A stretch of 64,000 nucleotides of DNA from Sodiomyces alkalinus F11 (Eukaryota > Ascomycota > Sordariomycetes > Glomerellales > Plectosphaerellaceae). Below are positions 11,386-22,205 of the stretch, in pieces. Position 1 is the stretch's first letter. Each line of letters opens with the position of its first letter. The stretch is from positions 1,438,481-1,502,480 of the forward strand of contig NW_021167083.1 in NCBI RefSeq assembly GCF_003711515.1, written 5' to 3'. The notes below the pieces were generated by a model that worked only from the letters and a program-made list of their open reading frames with translations, did not search any database and was not told where the DNA came from. Both the position numbers and the translations under genes were made by a program.

Positions 11386-12909
11386 ATGGCTCCCGATATC
11401 AATCCCCTTCCCAACACGAGCTCCACCTTTTCGATTCCCCTCAGCGGCCAATCCGCCATGTCCTCTGCAAACGGAGATGCGTCCAGCTCCGCCGTTTCTC
11501 GAGGCGACTCACCTGCCGGTTCTCCACGGTCCATGTCCACTTCGCTACAGGCGGCTGCGACCCTCAACGCCGGTCTTCAACGTGAATGGGAACCCGTTCG
11601 ACGTAAGTTTTTTTGTCGTCTTCCATGCGTTTCTATCCTTCCTCCGTCTTCCCTTGGAGAGCTTTCTCCCTCTTGTTCCCTCTTGTCTCTCGACCCCCGC
11701 CTCTGCGCCTCAGCAACCAAGCGTATACTGACCGGGATATTCTTGGCTCTCGTAGGGTCTTCCAGCAGTTCACTCTCCAGACAACGATCTCCCAGCGCCA
11801 GCCGACGACGATCCACCGTCCTCATGAACCTACAGCACAATGACCCTGCCGTCCCCGGGCCGGGCGAGTTGGTTTCTGAGAACCAACGTGGCCGACGGGG
11901 AAGTTTTGTTGCGGCGGTCACTGGCAGCCCGCAGCTCATGTCGGGATCTCCACGCCTGTCGGCTGCGGGGAGCTCTCAGCACCATCGCACCCTTAGCCTA
12001 GGCGAGCTTCATCAGGAGCTCGAGGCCGAACAAGAAGCCCAAGTGGTACGTTTGAATGGGTTTTTTTTTCTTCTGTCCATTTCCGTTTTTCTTTTTTTCT
12101 TTCCTAGCCAGCCTGGAAGAGGACAACGCATACCTGCGGCTTCGCTTCTCGACGGGAAAGTAGGCTAAACATGCTACATGGGAACAGAACCGTCTTCTCC
12201 AAACAATTCGCCAACAGCAGGTCCAACTCCAGCAAGCTCAAGGCCAGCAAGGGGGTAGCGGATCAGCGGCTGCCGACGACTCTCCCATCATGTCGGAGCG
12301 GTCCAACCAAGGCACGCCGGCGCCGCAGTGGCTGTCGAACTCGCAGTCGCAATCGGCGACCCCCAGCCTTCCGGCCGGATCCTTTTCCCGGTCGCCGGGC
12401 CCTAGTCATCATCCGCGCAGCTCGTTCGACATAGCACGGGCGGATATTCAACGGCGGTCTAGGACGCCGAGCCGGGGAGTTTCGCCGCGGGTCAGGTCGG
12501 GGTCCATCAGCGGCGAAAGCGATCAGTGGACGCTTGGGCGCGACGAGGCGGCTCTTTATCAGGCCGAGACGCAGATGCTCATCCGCGAGAATCAAATGCT
12601 CCGACACCGCATGCGCGATCTAGGTAAGCCCGCCTTGTTCCCTTCACACACAATATGGAGGCACTTTTTTTTTTCTTTTCTTTTTTTCTTTTTTCTTTTT
12701 CAGAACTGACATGCTTCCTTCCCCCCTCTCCAGAACGTCAGCTCGGCGAACTGGGTGGACCTGTGTCTGGCTCCCATGGAAACCCCAACGAGCCTGTGTT
12801 TGCGTCGAGTCTGGTGCGCTCGACGACCGTTGATGACGACGAGAGCTCGCCGGCGCAGATTAGTACCACGGAGCGTACGGCGGCTGCGGTCCAGTCGACA
12901 AAGTCTTGA
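11386..12909 (+). CDS. Conserved fungal Ser-rich protein with a coiled-coil
   Basis: Four exons: 11386-11602, 11756-12045, 12188-12623, 12734-12909; 372 aa. Donors are GTAAGT, GTACGT and GTAAGC; branch-like CTGAC and GCTAAAC sit ahead of the first two acceptors. The N-terminal 150 residues are Ser/Pro/Ala-rich with RSPSASRRR-type motifs. A helix, LGELHQELEAEQEAQV, continues across intron 2 into NRLLQTIRQQQVQLQQ and should form a coiled coil. A second helical segment, MLIRENQMLRHRMRDLERQL, spans intron 3. I take it for a conserved Pezizomycotina protein of unknown role; no enzyme or DNA-binding motif is seen. Intron 1 is 153 bp and has no stop in frame, so an intron-retained product of 51 extra residues is possible. 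Confidence 0.8.
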
Positions 12910-13543
12910 GACATTGGAGATACGACGCCAACAGAAGATGATGTACATTTTATTCAACACAGCATGGATGACTGGCGTTTGGGCGAGGAAATGAAATGCC
13001 TTTTTTCTTTTCTTTTCTTCTTACACTCGGGCAGGTAGTTTTTCAACAACAGGGACATACGAGGAGGCGTTCGGGGTAGTGAGGTCGAGGCGAAATTGGG
13101 AGAAATTCAACCTCGTGCGCATTGGAGAGATGTGCCTCTTGCTCTATGACTACCTTAGCTATGACGGCTTTTCCTTTCTCGGCTCCATGTTGTCATGTTG
13201 TCATGGTAAAAGTAAGATATCAAATTGTATTCATTGATATTCCTGAAATTCCAGTATAAACATTGCATGGAGTTTGTTAAGGTAAGGTGGCTTATGTAAG
13301 GTACCTATTGATTGATTGCTGGCTTGGTTGTACCTCAACCACATATGTTAGTGCGTAATATATAGATGCACACTCCGCACTAACACTAACCACGCTACGT
13401 CACAGGCCGCTCTGTTGTGGAGAGTGATGATAAGTACCTAGGTACCTAACCATAACAGAACCTCTCTTCGAACCTCCATCTTCCACCATCTATACCTTAA
13501 AACATACCACATAGTAAATACATAAATAAATAAATAGGACGGC
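12910..13543. other. Intergenic: 3' flank and L2HGDH promoter
   Basis: Contains AT-rich DNA with AAGGTAAGGT and GGTACCTA motifs around 13279-13310 and 13430-13450, and an (AAAT)n run just before the next ATG. No gene seen. Confidence 0.6.
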
Positions 13544-14943
13544 ATGGCCAGCCTGGTCACTAGATGCGCCGGACTAAGGGCCACTCACTGTCTTCCTTTG
13601 GTTTCTCCCCTGTCCCAATCACGCCCATTTTCCTCCACAGCTCCCAGATGCCTCGACTTTGACCACATCGTGAGTCTCAACGCTCCCGGGGTCCGTAGCC
13701 TTAGAAAGAACGGACCTACACCTGCAGAACCACCCGCTTACAAAAGGACAAGGTCATAGGAGGCGGCGTAGTAGGCCTCGCCACCGCGCGCCGCCTCACC
13801 GAGACCCACCCCTCCTCCTCCACCCTCCTCCTGGAGCGCCACGGCCAGCCCGGCACCGAAACCTCCTCGCGCAACAGCGAAGTCATCCACGCGGGTCTCT
13901 ACTACGGCCGCGCCTCGCTCAAGACCCAGCTATGCATCCGCGGCCGCCGCCTGCTGTACGACTTTTGCCGCGCCCGCGCCGTCCCGCACCGCAAAGTCGG
14001 CAAGTGGATCGTCGCGCAGAACGCCGCGCAGCACGAGGCCCTCGAGCGCATCCACGCCCTCTGCGCCGCGGGCGGCGAGGCGGGCGGGGCGGGGCTCGAC
14101 GTGCCGCTGAGGTGGGTGGGCCGCGCGGAGGTTCGCGAGAAGGAACCTTTCGTCCGCGCGGAGGCCGCGGTGCTGGAGAGCCCGGAGACGGGGATCGTGG
14201 ATGCCCATGCGCTCATGCTTGCGTTGCGGGGGCTTTTCGAGGAGGAGGGCGGCATCGTGGCGCTTGCGTCTGCTGTCGTCGGCGTCGAACCGCTCCCGGG
14301 GGGAGGGGGAGGGGGAGGGACGGCGGCGGCGCTGAAAGGATCCGCAGGCTGGGCCGTACGGGTCCGCGACGCGCAGACGGGCGAAGAGAGCACCGTCACG
14401 GCCGCGACCCTGGTCAACGCCGCCGGCCTGGGCGCCGTCGACGTCCACAACATGATCGTGCCCCCCGACCGGCGGCGAACCCTCCACTACGCCAAGGGGA
14501 ACTACTTCTCCTACACCCCTGCCGGGGGACCCTCCATCCGGGTCGGAAGGCTCGTCTACCCGGCCCCCGAACCCGGGGCCGGCGGCCTGGGCACCCACCT
14601 CACTCTCGACATGGCCGGGCGCATCCGCTTCGGTCCGGACGTCGAGTGGGTCGATTCGCCCCATGACCTGGCCCCGAGCGCTGATCGGTTGGACGAGGCC
14701 CTCGCCGCTATCAGGCAGTATCTCCCTTCCCTGGACGCTCGGTGTCTGGCGCCGGACTACGCGGGGATACGGCCGAAGCTGGGCCGCCAGGGGGCCGTGG
14801 TGGAGGGGAAAGGGTTCCAGGACTTTGTCATGCAGGAGGAGGAAGGGTATAAAGGGTGGGTTAACTTGCTGGGCATTGAGAGTCCCGGCTTGACGAGTAG
14901 TCTTGCCATCGCGGAAAGGGTCGAGAAGCTGTTGTACGGGTGA
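13544..14943 (+). CDS. L-2-hydroxyglutarate dehydrogenase, mitochondrial FAD enzyme
   Basis: Two exons, 13544-13669 and 13753-14943; 438 aa, the usual length. The first exon encodes an Arg/Ser-rich presequence (MASLVTRCAGLRATHC start) fitting mitochondrial import. The intron splits the FAD-binding Rossmann motif, which reads HIVIGGGVVGLATARRL once joined. The signature TSSRNSEVIHAGLYYG follows; further family features are PHRKVGKWIVA, GIRPKLG and the C-terminal NLLGIESPGLTSSLAIAE. The enzyme oxidises L-2-hydroxyglutarate, a side product of malate dehydrogenase, to 2-oxoglutarate: metabolite repair. A glycine run (about 14299-14320) makes a low-complexity loop. The coding DNA is very GC-rich and generates long antisense open frames that are not genes. 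Confidence 0.92.
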
Positions 14944-15411
14944 GGAACTTTGCATGGAAGGAAAGAAGGGAAGCGTTGCCAAAGCGTATGATTATATTTG
15001 CATTCAGCCAGCTTCACCACCCCGTGTGCAGGATGATGAACGAACCTACTCGATAATAGAAGTTGCAGTTTTTTGTGTGAGCTGAATCGAATGTCAGCTT
15101 AAGAACGCCCCCAATTACCCAGAGAACGTCTCGTTATTTCGTCCCGTATCAATATACCAGCCAAAACCAAGGGTCATGCGTTCCAATGAGGGTATGCCGT
15201 ATTTTTCCTCCTCGTAAAACCAACGTTCCACCTCGCCGACGCCTGTCCGACATGTCCCACTGGCCGACAGAGAGTCTGTCAGACCACCGAATACGGCCAA
15301 AATACCAATACACGAATCGCTTATTCCTGGCCAAAGTTTTTCGTACACGGCCCGAGCGACCAGAGAAAAGAATAAGAAAAAAGGATAAAAAGAATAAACG
15401 CGTGCTCGTCG
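14944..15411. other. Convergent 3' flanks
   Basis: Between the stops of the L2HGDH gene (+) and the DUF2415 gene (-). No gene or clear terminator seen. Confidence 0.6.
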
Positions 15412-16963
15412 TCATCTCATCGTCACATCGGGACAGAACTTTCGGCCCTGGACATCCACACGAAACTCGTAAATCCCATTCTCCGCTCCGACGAACCTAT
15501 ATGGGAGAAGGACATGTGAGTTCCGAGGAAAAAAAGGAGGAGGGGGATGGATGGGAAGTCCGACGAGATTGGCATCACTTACAAGACACGACCGTCCTCG
15601 CTCCACGAGATGCCCGCAGTGTTGTCCGGCTGAGGGGGGCCGTCGTGAACGCCCCTGTCATGAACCCTCGCGTCGACCACCATCCTCGAAATCCCGTTGA
15701 TAAAAGGCAGGATGGAGAGGAAGTCGCGGTCCCTCTGCGTTCTGGTGTTGGCGCCATCGCCGGTGTCGTCGTCGAGCGATCGCGCGGCAGTGGCCGGGTC
15801 GGAGTCGAGCGATCGGTTGTACGACGCGCCGAAGTCGTCCCAAGCGCTCGCCAGCGCGGTGGACCGGTTCGTCGCGGATCGCGGCATGACAATCGTCGAC
15901 GCGAAGGCCGGAGGCGAGGTCTCGACCGGCCGGAGGGTCGAAGTCCGTCGGGGAGGCGGGCGTATCCCCCGACGTCCCAGTTCGCCGCTGTCTTCCCCTC
16001 GTCGTTGTGCGGTGTGCATGCGGCCCTGGCCCTGGCCCCTCTCGCGCATCCAGCTGGTGAGGTTACGGGTGTTGCTGCCGTCGCCTTCGCCTTCGCCGTC
16101 CCCGTCGCCGTCCCCGTCCCCGTCGCCTCGCTCGCGGTCAAGTTGCCGCAGGGCCCTGGAGATGCTACTGCTGCGCTCCCTCGACGAGCGACCCTGGTCG
16201 TCCTCCGCATCGCCCCCCAGGCGGGGCACCGGACGGTTGTTAGGTGGAGGTGGTGGTGGCGGTGGGGGTGCCTGCCACCTGGGAGTACCACTGCCGGACC
16301 CCGGTTGACCGGCCAGGCGGGATTCTATGCGTTCGGCCAGCTCTCTCCTCCGGCGCTCGGTCTGTATCGCTTCGAGGACGGCGGTTTCCTCGTGCGACAG
16401 TCCGCCCGCGCGGTCGTCCACACCGTACAACGACTGGACTTCCTCTCTAAACCGACGCCAATCCGACGTGCTCGCGTTCGCAGGGAGAACCGACGCTACG
16501 ATGCGACTGGCGTGGGCACGATCTCTCGCGTCGGGGGCGTTGGGGATGCTGAGTCGCTCAAAGTCGCCCTCCCTGGCGCTGATGTCGACGTCTTGTCGAT
16601 GCACGAAACCGGTCCGCACGTCGGCAAGTCCCACCCGGCCGCGGTCCTCGGTCCATGCGAGGAGGTCGAAGGGTCCGGGGCAGAACTCCATGTCTCGCAC
16701 TGCGCCTTGGCTGGTCATGGGCCGTGAGGTGGTGAAGCTGGTCAGGAGAGGGTCGGCGTCCGGGTCGAGCAGGGACTGGGTGACGAAGATGGAGATGGTG
16801 CCATACTGCGTACCCACAGCCAGGTAGGTGCCGCTGCTGGAAAAGCACGCGGCGAAGCTGCCGCGGCTATCCGACCGATCCTCCCGGCGCTGGCTCTTGA
16901 GCAAGATCTTGCGGCACTGGGCCCACTCGTACCCGGGCGAGCCCCTGGAGCCAGAGCCAGGCC

Positions 16964-17004
<41 letters not shown>

Positions 17005-17977
17005 CCAGACCAAGGCCCAGCAGGATCCTGATCGTCCACTTTCTTCTCGGCCCGTTGGTGGACATAGAGATAGGGGTCGTCGAGAATGGCCACGAGGATG
17101 CGGCCGTCGGGCGAGATGACGGCGCGGTTGACGTAGTCGGGATAGGTGATCACCTCGAGCGGGTCTGGCTTGGCTTTCGTCTCAAAGTCTCCGAGGCTGA
17201 CGACGACGACAGACTTGTCGTTGTTCGCCAGGACGGCCACGGGGTCGCTATAGATACCCGCTTGTTGACGTTGAGGGACCCCGACGGGCGGAAACCACAA
17301 GGTGATGCAGTTAACACGATCGCGCGCCATCTTGACGCTCTTGGCTACCGAGCCCTTACCGAGCCTCGAGTTGAGTCGGCTGATCTGCGAGTGGAACACG
17401 GCCGAAGAGGCGGCAGGGTCGCTGCGAAAGCTTTGCAAGTCGAGGGGAAGGCGCATGTCCGGGTCGAGATCGAGGCGCTGCTCGGATTCAATGGGGTCAC
17501 CCCTTTCGTCGAGGTGAATGGCCGAAAACTCGCCGTTCTCCCCACCGCAGCAGACCCAGCCTTTCGAGGCGACGAGACATCTCGGGGAGAAGGAAAGCCG
17601 CTTCAGGGTTTCGCATTCGGCGGCCGTGACGTTGAGGCGCTGGATGTGACTGCTGTTATTGCCCCCGGGGAAGTATACGGTGTCTGAATTGTCGGCGCCG
17701 ATGAGAGAGCGGAGTTGCCAGTGCCTGGCAGACGGCCAAGTTAGTTTTGGTGATTCTGAAGAGGCGGTGAACCACGCCACCAGTGGGGGAAAGCAAGGTG
17801 AGAAAAAGATATCATACTGTGATTTGACTTGAAGTCGGTAATGTTTACGACCCTTTTTGGATATCAGGCGTTCGGTAGGGTAATGCCTTTGAAAAGCATC
17901 ATGGTCAGCCAGCGCGTCCAAAGGGGGGATCCCAAGGCACGGGGAAGAACGTACGAAACGCCATCTTTGACGGCCAT
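15412..17977 (-). CDS. DUF2415 / WD40-like protein
   Basis: Four exons: 17977-17955, 17886-17818, 17724-15583, 15496-15412; 772 aa. Intron 1 (GTACGT donor, GCTGAC branch, CAAAG acceptor) joins MAVKDGVS to HYPTERL; the other junctions restore KSQHWQLRSL and DGRVLFVGAENGIYEF. The first 450 residues look like a beta-propeller (WCCGGENGEF, YLAVGTQYGTISIF). The segment WTEDRGRVGLADVRTGFV matches what I know of the DUF2415 domain, whose function is unknown. The linker is low complexity: Ser-Ala repeats from a GCAGAC hexamer array, a run of nine prolines, and an acidic Gly-Asp stretch. The C-terminal strand GISWSEDGR closes the propeller. The role is not known; a scaffold is the reasonable guess. 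It is divergently placed from SSC1. Confidence 0.85.
16961..17012. repeat. GCAGAC hexanucleotide repeat inside the DUF2415 gene
   Basis: About eight tandem GCAGAC or near units on the plus strand, in frame, encoding alternating Ser-Ala on the minus strand. Likely length-variable between strains. Confidence 0.85.
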
Positions 17978-19037
17978 GTTGGCCTGTCTCTTGGGATATC
18001 GAGTTGGTAAAAGGAGAACGCGTGGCGAAGATAGATGGGAAAGCAATAATGGGATGGTGCTAACTGCTGTAGCCGATTGCGCGCAATGGTGGGCGATGAT
18101 AAACTCGGGTAGAGATTCTGACGAGAACAGCGATGGATGGAGAAGGGAATGCGGTGATGGGGGGGGGGGGGGGGGATTCGTCGGAGGTGTTTGAGCAAGG
18201 AGCGGTTTAGGTTTTGGTTGAAGATGATCCAAGTAAGAGTCGAGGTACGGGAGACGATGGAAGAAGGAATTAAGAAGGAATCACCGTAAAGAGAGCAGGC
18301 GACTTTGATGTTGGAGTGAAAATGACGTTTCGTTGAAGATGGAAGCCTGCGAAGTACCTACGTAGTCCGTAGTCGTACTTGCCTTATTCACGTACCTACC
18401 TTATAAGGTACCTACCTTACCTCCGGACTCCTCCGTGCAGGTAGCCCGATACTTTGATTTGACCCCAACTGACCACAAGAGTTTCAGGCTTAGTACCTAA
18501 GGTGCCGGTACCTTACTTTGTAATTTTGTAATTTACGGGAGGGCCGGCCCCCTTTTCGCAAGACGACAGGATGGACAATGCAAGTACCTCCTCGTCTTAC
18601 CTAAGGCACGGTAAGGTAACGTAATTAATTGATGACAGACGGTGCTCGGAAATTTATATACCCACTCCGAGCTCCTGAAAAGCTAATGAAGGCCCCGCAG
18701 TGGGCCAATGGGTCCAATCAATGGCAAGTGACCACTGCGGCTTTCGGTCGGCTTCCACGGCTCGGACGTGGTTGGAGCCATTGATCTCATGGCCCGTCTC
18801 GGGATCAAAAAATTTCAGCGCAAGCTCTTTTCTCTTTTTATCTCCTCCATTTTTCCAACTCCCAATCTCCCAACTCTCCCATTCCTCCTCCATCATCACA
18901 TCACCATCATAATAATCCCATCTCCTCCCTTCCATCCCCGTCCCTTCCCCTCTGTAATACTTTTCTCCTCTACATACCCGTATTAGTTCTTTGTTTTTCA
19001 TTTTCTCCCAGAACTCCTTACTCAGAACACGGTCAAG
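17978..19037. promoter_or_regulatory. Divergent promoter region, DUF2415 gene and SSC1
   Basis: About 1.06 kb between two divergent ATGs. On the SSC1 side there are two CCAAT boxes (18705-18709 and 18714-18718) and a TATA-like AAATTTATATA at about 18650-18660, followed by a long CT-rich tract (18830-18960) typical of strong fungal promoters and leaders. The middle holds a G17 run (18159-18175) and a dense cluster of AAGGTACC motifs, including the perfect palindrome TACCTTATAAGGTA (18397-18410). I did not find a convincing heat-shock element. Positions are by eye, function is inferred. Confidence 0.5.
18159..18175. repeat. G17 homopolymer
   Basis: Seventeen G in the divergent promoter region, about 180 bp upstream of the DUF2415 gene start. 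Confidence 0.9.
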
Positions 19038-21304
19038 ATGATGTCCACGCGCTTTTCCAGAGCTGTAAGTTTTCTTTTCCAAGTTCTTCAAGGCAGTCCA
19101 GCTATCCAGCCCTCTCGGCTTGGTTTCATCGATTTCTAGCTACTAACGTTACCCGTTACCTCCATCATCAGCTTCCCCGAGCTACCACTTCAGTCTCGCG
19201 CTCGGCCGCCTTCGCCAGGCCGGCCTTCGCCTCCAGATTCGCTCGCTATGAGTCGACCGAGTCCGAGGGCAAGGTGCAGGGCTCAGTCATCGGTATCGAT
19301 TTGGGTACGTTGCCTGGCGCGAATCCTCCATCCTCCCCGAACGACGAGTCCGTTCTGACCGTATAATCTACAGGTACCACCAACTCCGCGGTGGCGATAA
19401 TGGAAGGCAAGACTCCTAAGATCATCGAAAACTCCGAAGGTAAGCCGTCTTCTTTTCCCAATGCTCTCTCATCGCACCTGAACCTTCAGCATACTCACCA
19501 CGATACAGGTGCCCGGACAACGCCATCAGTAGTTGCGTTCGCCGAGGATGGCGAGCGCCTCGTCGGTGTGGCCGCAAAGCGCCAGGCCGTCGTCAACCCT
19601 GAGAACACCCTCTTCGCCACCAAGCGACTGATCGGTCGCAAGTTCACCGACGCCGAGGTCCAGAGGGACATCAAGGAGGTGCCCTACAAGATTGTCCAGC
19701 ACGGCAACGGCGACGCCTGGGTGTCGGCCCGCGGCAAGAACTACTCTCCCTCCCAGATCGGCGGCTTCGTTCTCGGCAAGATGAAGGAGACGGCCGAGGC
19801 CTACCTGAGCAAGCCTGTCAAGAACGCCGTCGTCACCGTGCCCGCCTACTTCAACGACTCGCAGCGCCAGGCCACCAAGGATGCTGGTCAGATTGCTGGC
19901 CTCAACGTCCTCCGTGTCGTGAACGAGCCCACTGCCGCTGCCCTGGCCTACGGCTTGGAGAAGGAGGCTGACCGCGTCGTCGCCGTGTACGATCTTGGCG
20001 GTGGCACCTTCGACATCTCCGTCCTCGAGATCCAGAACGGTGTCTTCGAGGTCAAGAGCACCAACGGCAACACCCATCTCGGTGGTGAGGACTTCGACAT
20101 CAAGCTCGTCCGCCACCTCGTCCAGCAGTTCAAGTCCGAGTCCGGCATTGACCTGTCCGGCGACCGCATGGCCATCCAGCGTATCCGTGAGGCTGCCGAG
20201 AAGGCCAAGATTGAGCTGTCGTCCACCCTCCAGACCGACATCAACCTGCCCTTCATCACCGCCGACTCGTCCGGCCCCAAGCACATCAACCTCAAGCTCA
20301 CCCGTGCTCAGCTCGAGAAGATGGTCGACCCCCTCATCTCCCAGACCATCGAGCCCGTCCGCAAGGCCCTCAAGGATGCCAACCTTCAGACCAAGGACAT
20401 CCAGGAGGTTATCCTTGTCGGTGGCATGACCCGCATGCCCAAGGTCACCGAGTCGGTCAAGAGCCTCTTCGGCCGCGATCCCGCCAAGTCGGTGAACCCC
20501 GATGAGGCTGTCGCCATTGGTGCCGCCGTCCAGGGTGCTGTCCTCTCGGGCGAGGTGAAGGACCTTCTCCTCCTCGACGTCACGCCCCTGTCCCTCGGCA
20601 TCGAGACCCTTGGTGGCGTCTTCACCCGCCTGATCAACCGCAACACCACCATCCCCACCAAGAAGTCCCAGGTCTTCTCCACGGCCGCCGACTTCCAGAC
20701 CGCCGTCGAGATCAAGGTGTACCAGGGCGAGCGTGAGCTCGTCAAGGACAACAAGATGCTCGGAAACTTCCAGCTCGTCGGCATCCCCCCTGCCCACCGC
20801 GGTGTTCCCCAGATCGAGGTGACCTTCGACATCGACGCCGACTCGATCGTCCACGTCCACGCCAAGGACAAGTCCACCAACAAGGACCAGTCCATCACCA
20901 TCGCTTCCGGCTCCGGCCTCTCCGACTCGGAGATCCAGCAGATGGTGGAGGACTCGGAGAAGTATGCCGAGACCGACAAGGAGCGCAAGGCCGCCATCGA
21001 GGCCGCCAACCGCGCCGACAGCGTCCTCAACGACACGGAGCGTGCCCTGAACGAGTACGCGGACAAGCTCGAGAAGGACGAGGCCGACAAGATCCGCGAG
21101 AAGATCGCCTCGTTCCGCGAGTTTGTCTCCAAGAGCCTGGCCGGCGAGGGCACTGCCACGGCCGCCGAGATCAAGGAGAAGACCGACGACCTCCAGGTTG
21201 CCAGCTTGAACCTCTTCGACAAGATGCACAAGGCTCGCGAGTCCAGCGACAACCAGTCGTCTGAGAACAACACCTCGTCCAACGAGGGCGAGAAGAAGCC
21301 TTAA
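19038..21304 (+). CDS. SSC1: Mitochondrial Hsp70 chaperone
   Basis: Four exons: 19038-19064, 19172-19304, 19374-19439, 19509-21304; 673 aa, normal for fungal Ssc1. Exons 1-2 encode an Arg/Ser/Ala-rich import presequence. The ATPase domain shows GIDLGTTNS (split by intron 2), [15 protein letters not shown] and [11 protein letters not shown]; the linker [18 protein letters not shown] in fungal form and the substrate domain follow; the C-terminus is Glu/Asn/Ser-rich. Mitochondrial rather than cytosolic or ER type is shown by the presequence and the lack of a KDEL or EEVD end. It is the motor of the presequence translocase (TIM23-PAM) and folds matrix proteins. The strong codon bias (mostly C/G third positions) fits high expression. 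The second ATG, directly after the first, gives almost the same protein. Confidence 0.97.
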
Positions 21305-22205
21305 ATGGTGTGTTGACTCGAATAGTCGCCGCCAGTGTTTTATTTAGGCTGGAAGCTCCCCTAACCTCCGTGGCCTGGCATGAGGCTCATGGCCTGACTG
21401 ACGAGGCGCGTTGGAGTCTTCCACCTCCTGTACTCCACTTGTAAACTTATACTACCCAGATCGGTCCCGTCTACCCCCTTATCGTCTTTTTTTTTTCTTC
21501 TTCCTTTTTCAAGCCTTCTTGTTTACCATTTTTATCCCATGTTCTTAATACATGCGCGTGTCGCACACGGGTGGGCGGATTTGGCGTTGGTGCATCAAAA
21601 AACCCCCAAGATATCACTCCAGATACCTCTGGCGGTATTCATGACATGATGGATGGCATGGACCAGGGGACAGGGGACCGGGGACAGGACGGGCTGCACA
21701 TGTACAAAGCTGTTTGAAAAGCTAGCTAGACGCAGGTTAATCCTACATCCCCTCTCCAAAAAACAATCTACCAAGCTTTTTTTCTTCTTCCTCGATCATG
21801 ATTGTCATGAGCCGTTCGTTGTCTTGTGGCCGTAGGTAGAATCCAAGCACGTTATGAAGATGGGACCAGAGTCGTAAGCCATTCTGGGGCGATGATACCC
21901 TATGCTGAGACGGCACCCCCCTTCTACTGGCGAAGTTACTGCTATCTGAAGTACATCGACGCAGAAAGGCTTCCTCGGAACAACATTAGATCTGTTGCTC
22001 AGAGCAAGAGCTTAGCCGTGTGCCATCATCGTTACTAACTATCTATCCTCTCAGAGTGTTTTGGTTGTTTTGGTCATCTCAACGCCATGCTGAATGGGAG
22101 ACTGACAAAGAACGGAGGGCAAAAAAAGGGGGAAAAGGGGGGGAAAAGGGGGAAAAAAAAGAAGACACCCATACGTACATACATACATGCAAACCCCCCC
22201 CCAAA
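21305..22205. other. Convergent 3' flanks of SSC1 and HAS1
   Basis: T-rich tract at 21485-21515 is probably in the SSC1 3' UTR. A purine-rich repeat-like stretch (22120-22165) and (CATA)n near 22175-22190 lie on the HAS1 side. No gene seen. Confidence 0.6.

Noticed and set aside
13930..14982. 350-codon antisense frame over the L2HGDH gene
   Set aside because: Same codon-bias shadow in very GC-rich DNA; the plus-strand protein has full family motifs and a spliced FAD site.
15186..16727. 513-codon plus-strand frame over the DUF2415 gene
   Set aside because: Antisense shadow; Arg/Val/Pro-rich with no domain, while the minus strand has conserved propeller motifs and proper introns.
19526..21229. 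567-codon open frame antisense to SSC1
   Set aside because: It mirrors a highly expressed gene with G/C-ending codons, which leaves few stops on the other strand. Its Leu/Gly/Asp/Val content is what reverse-reading such codons produces, and no motif is seen.
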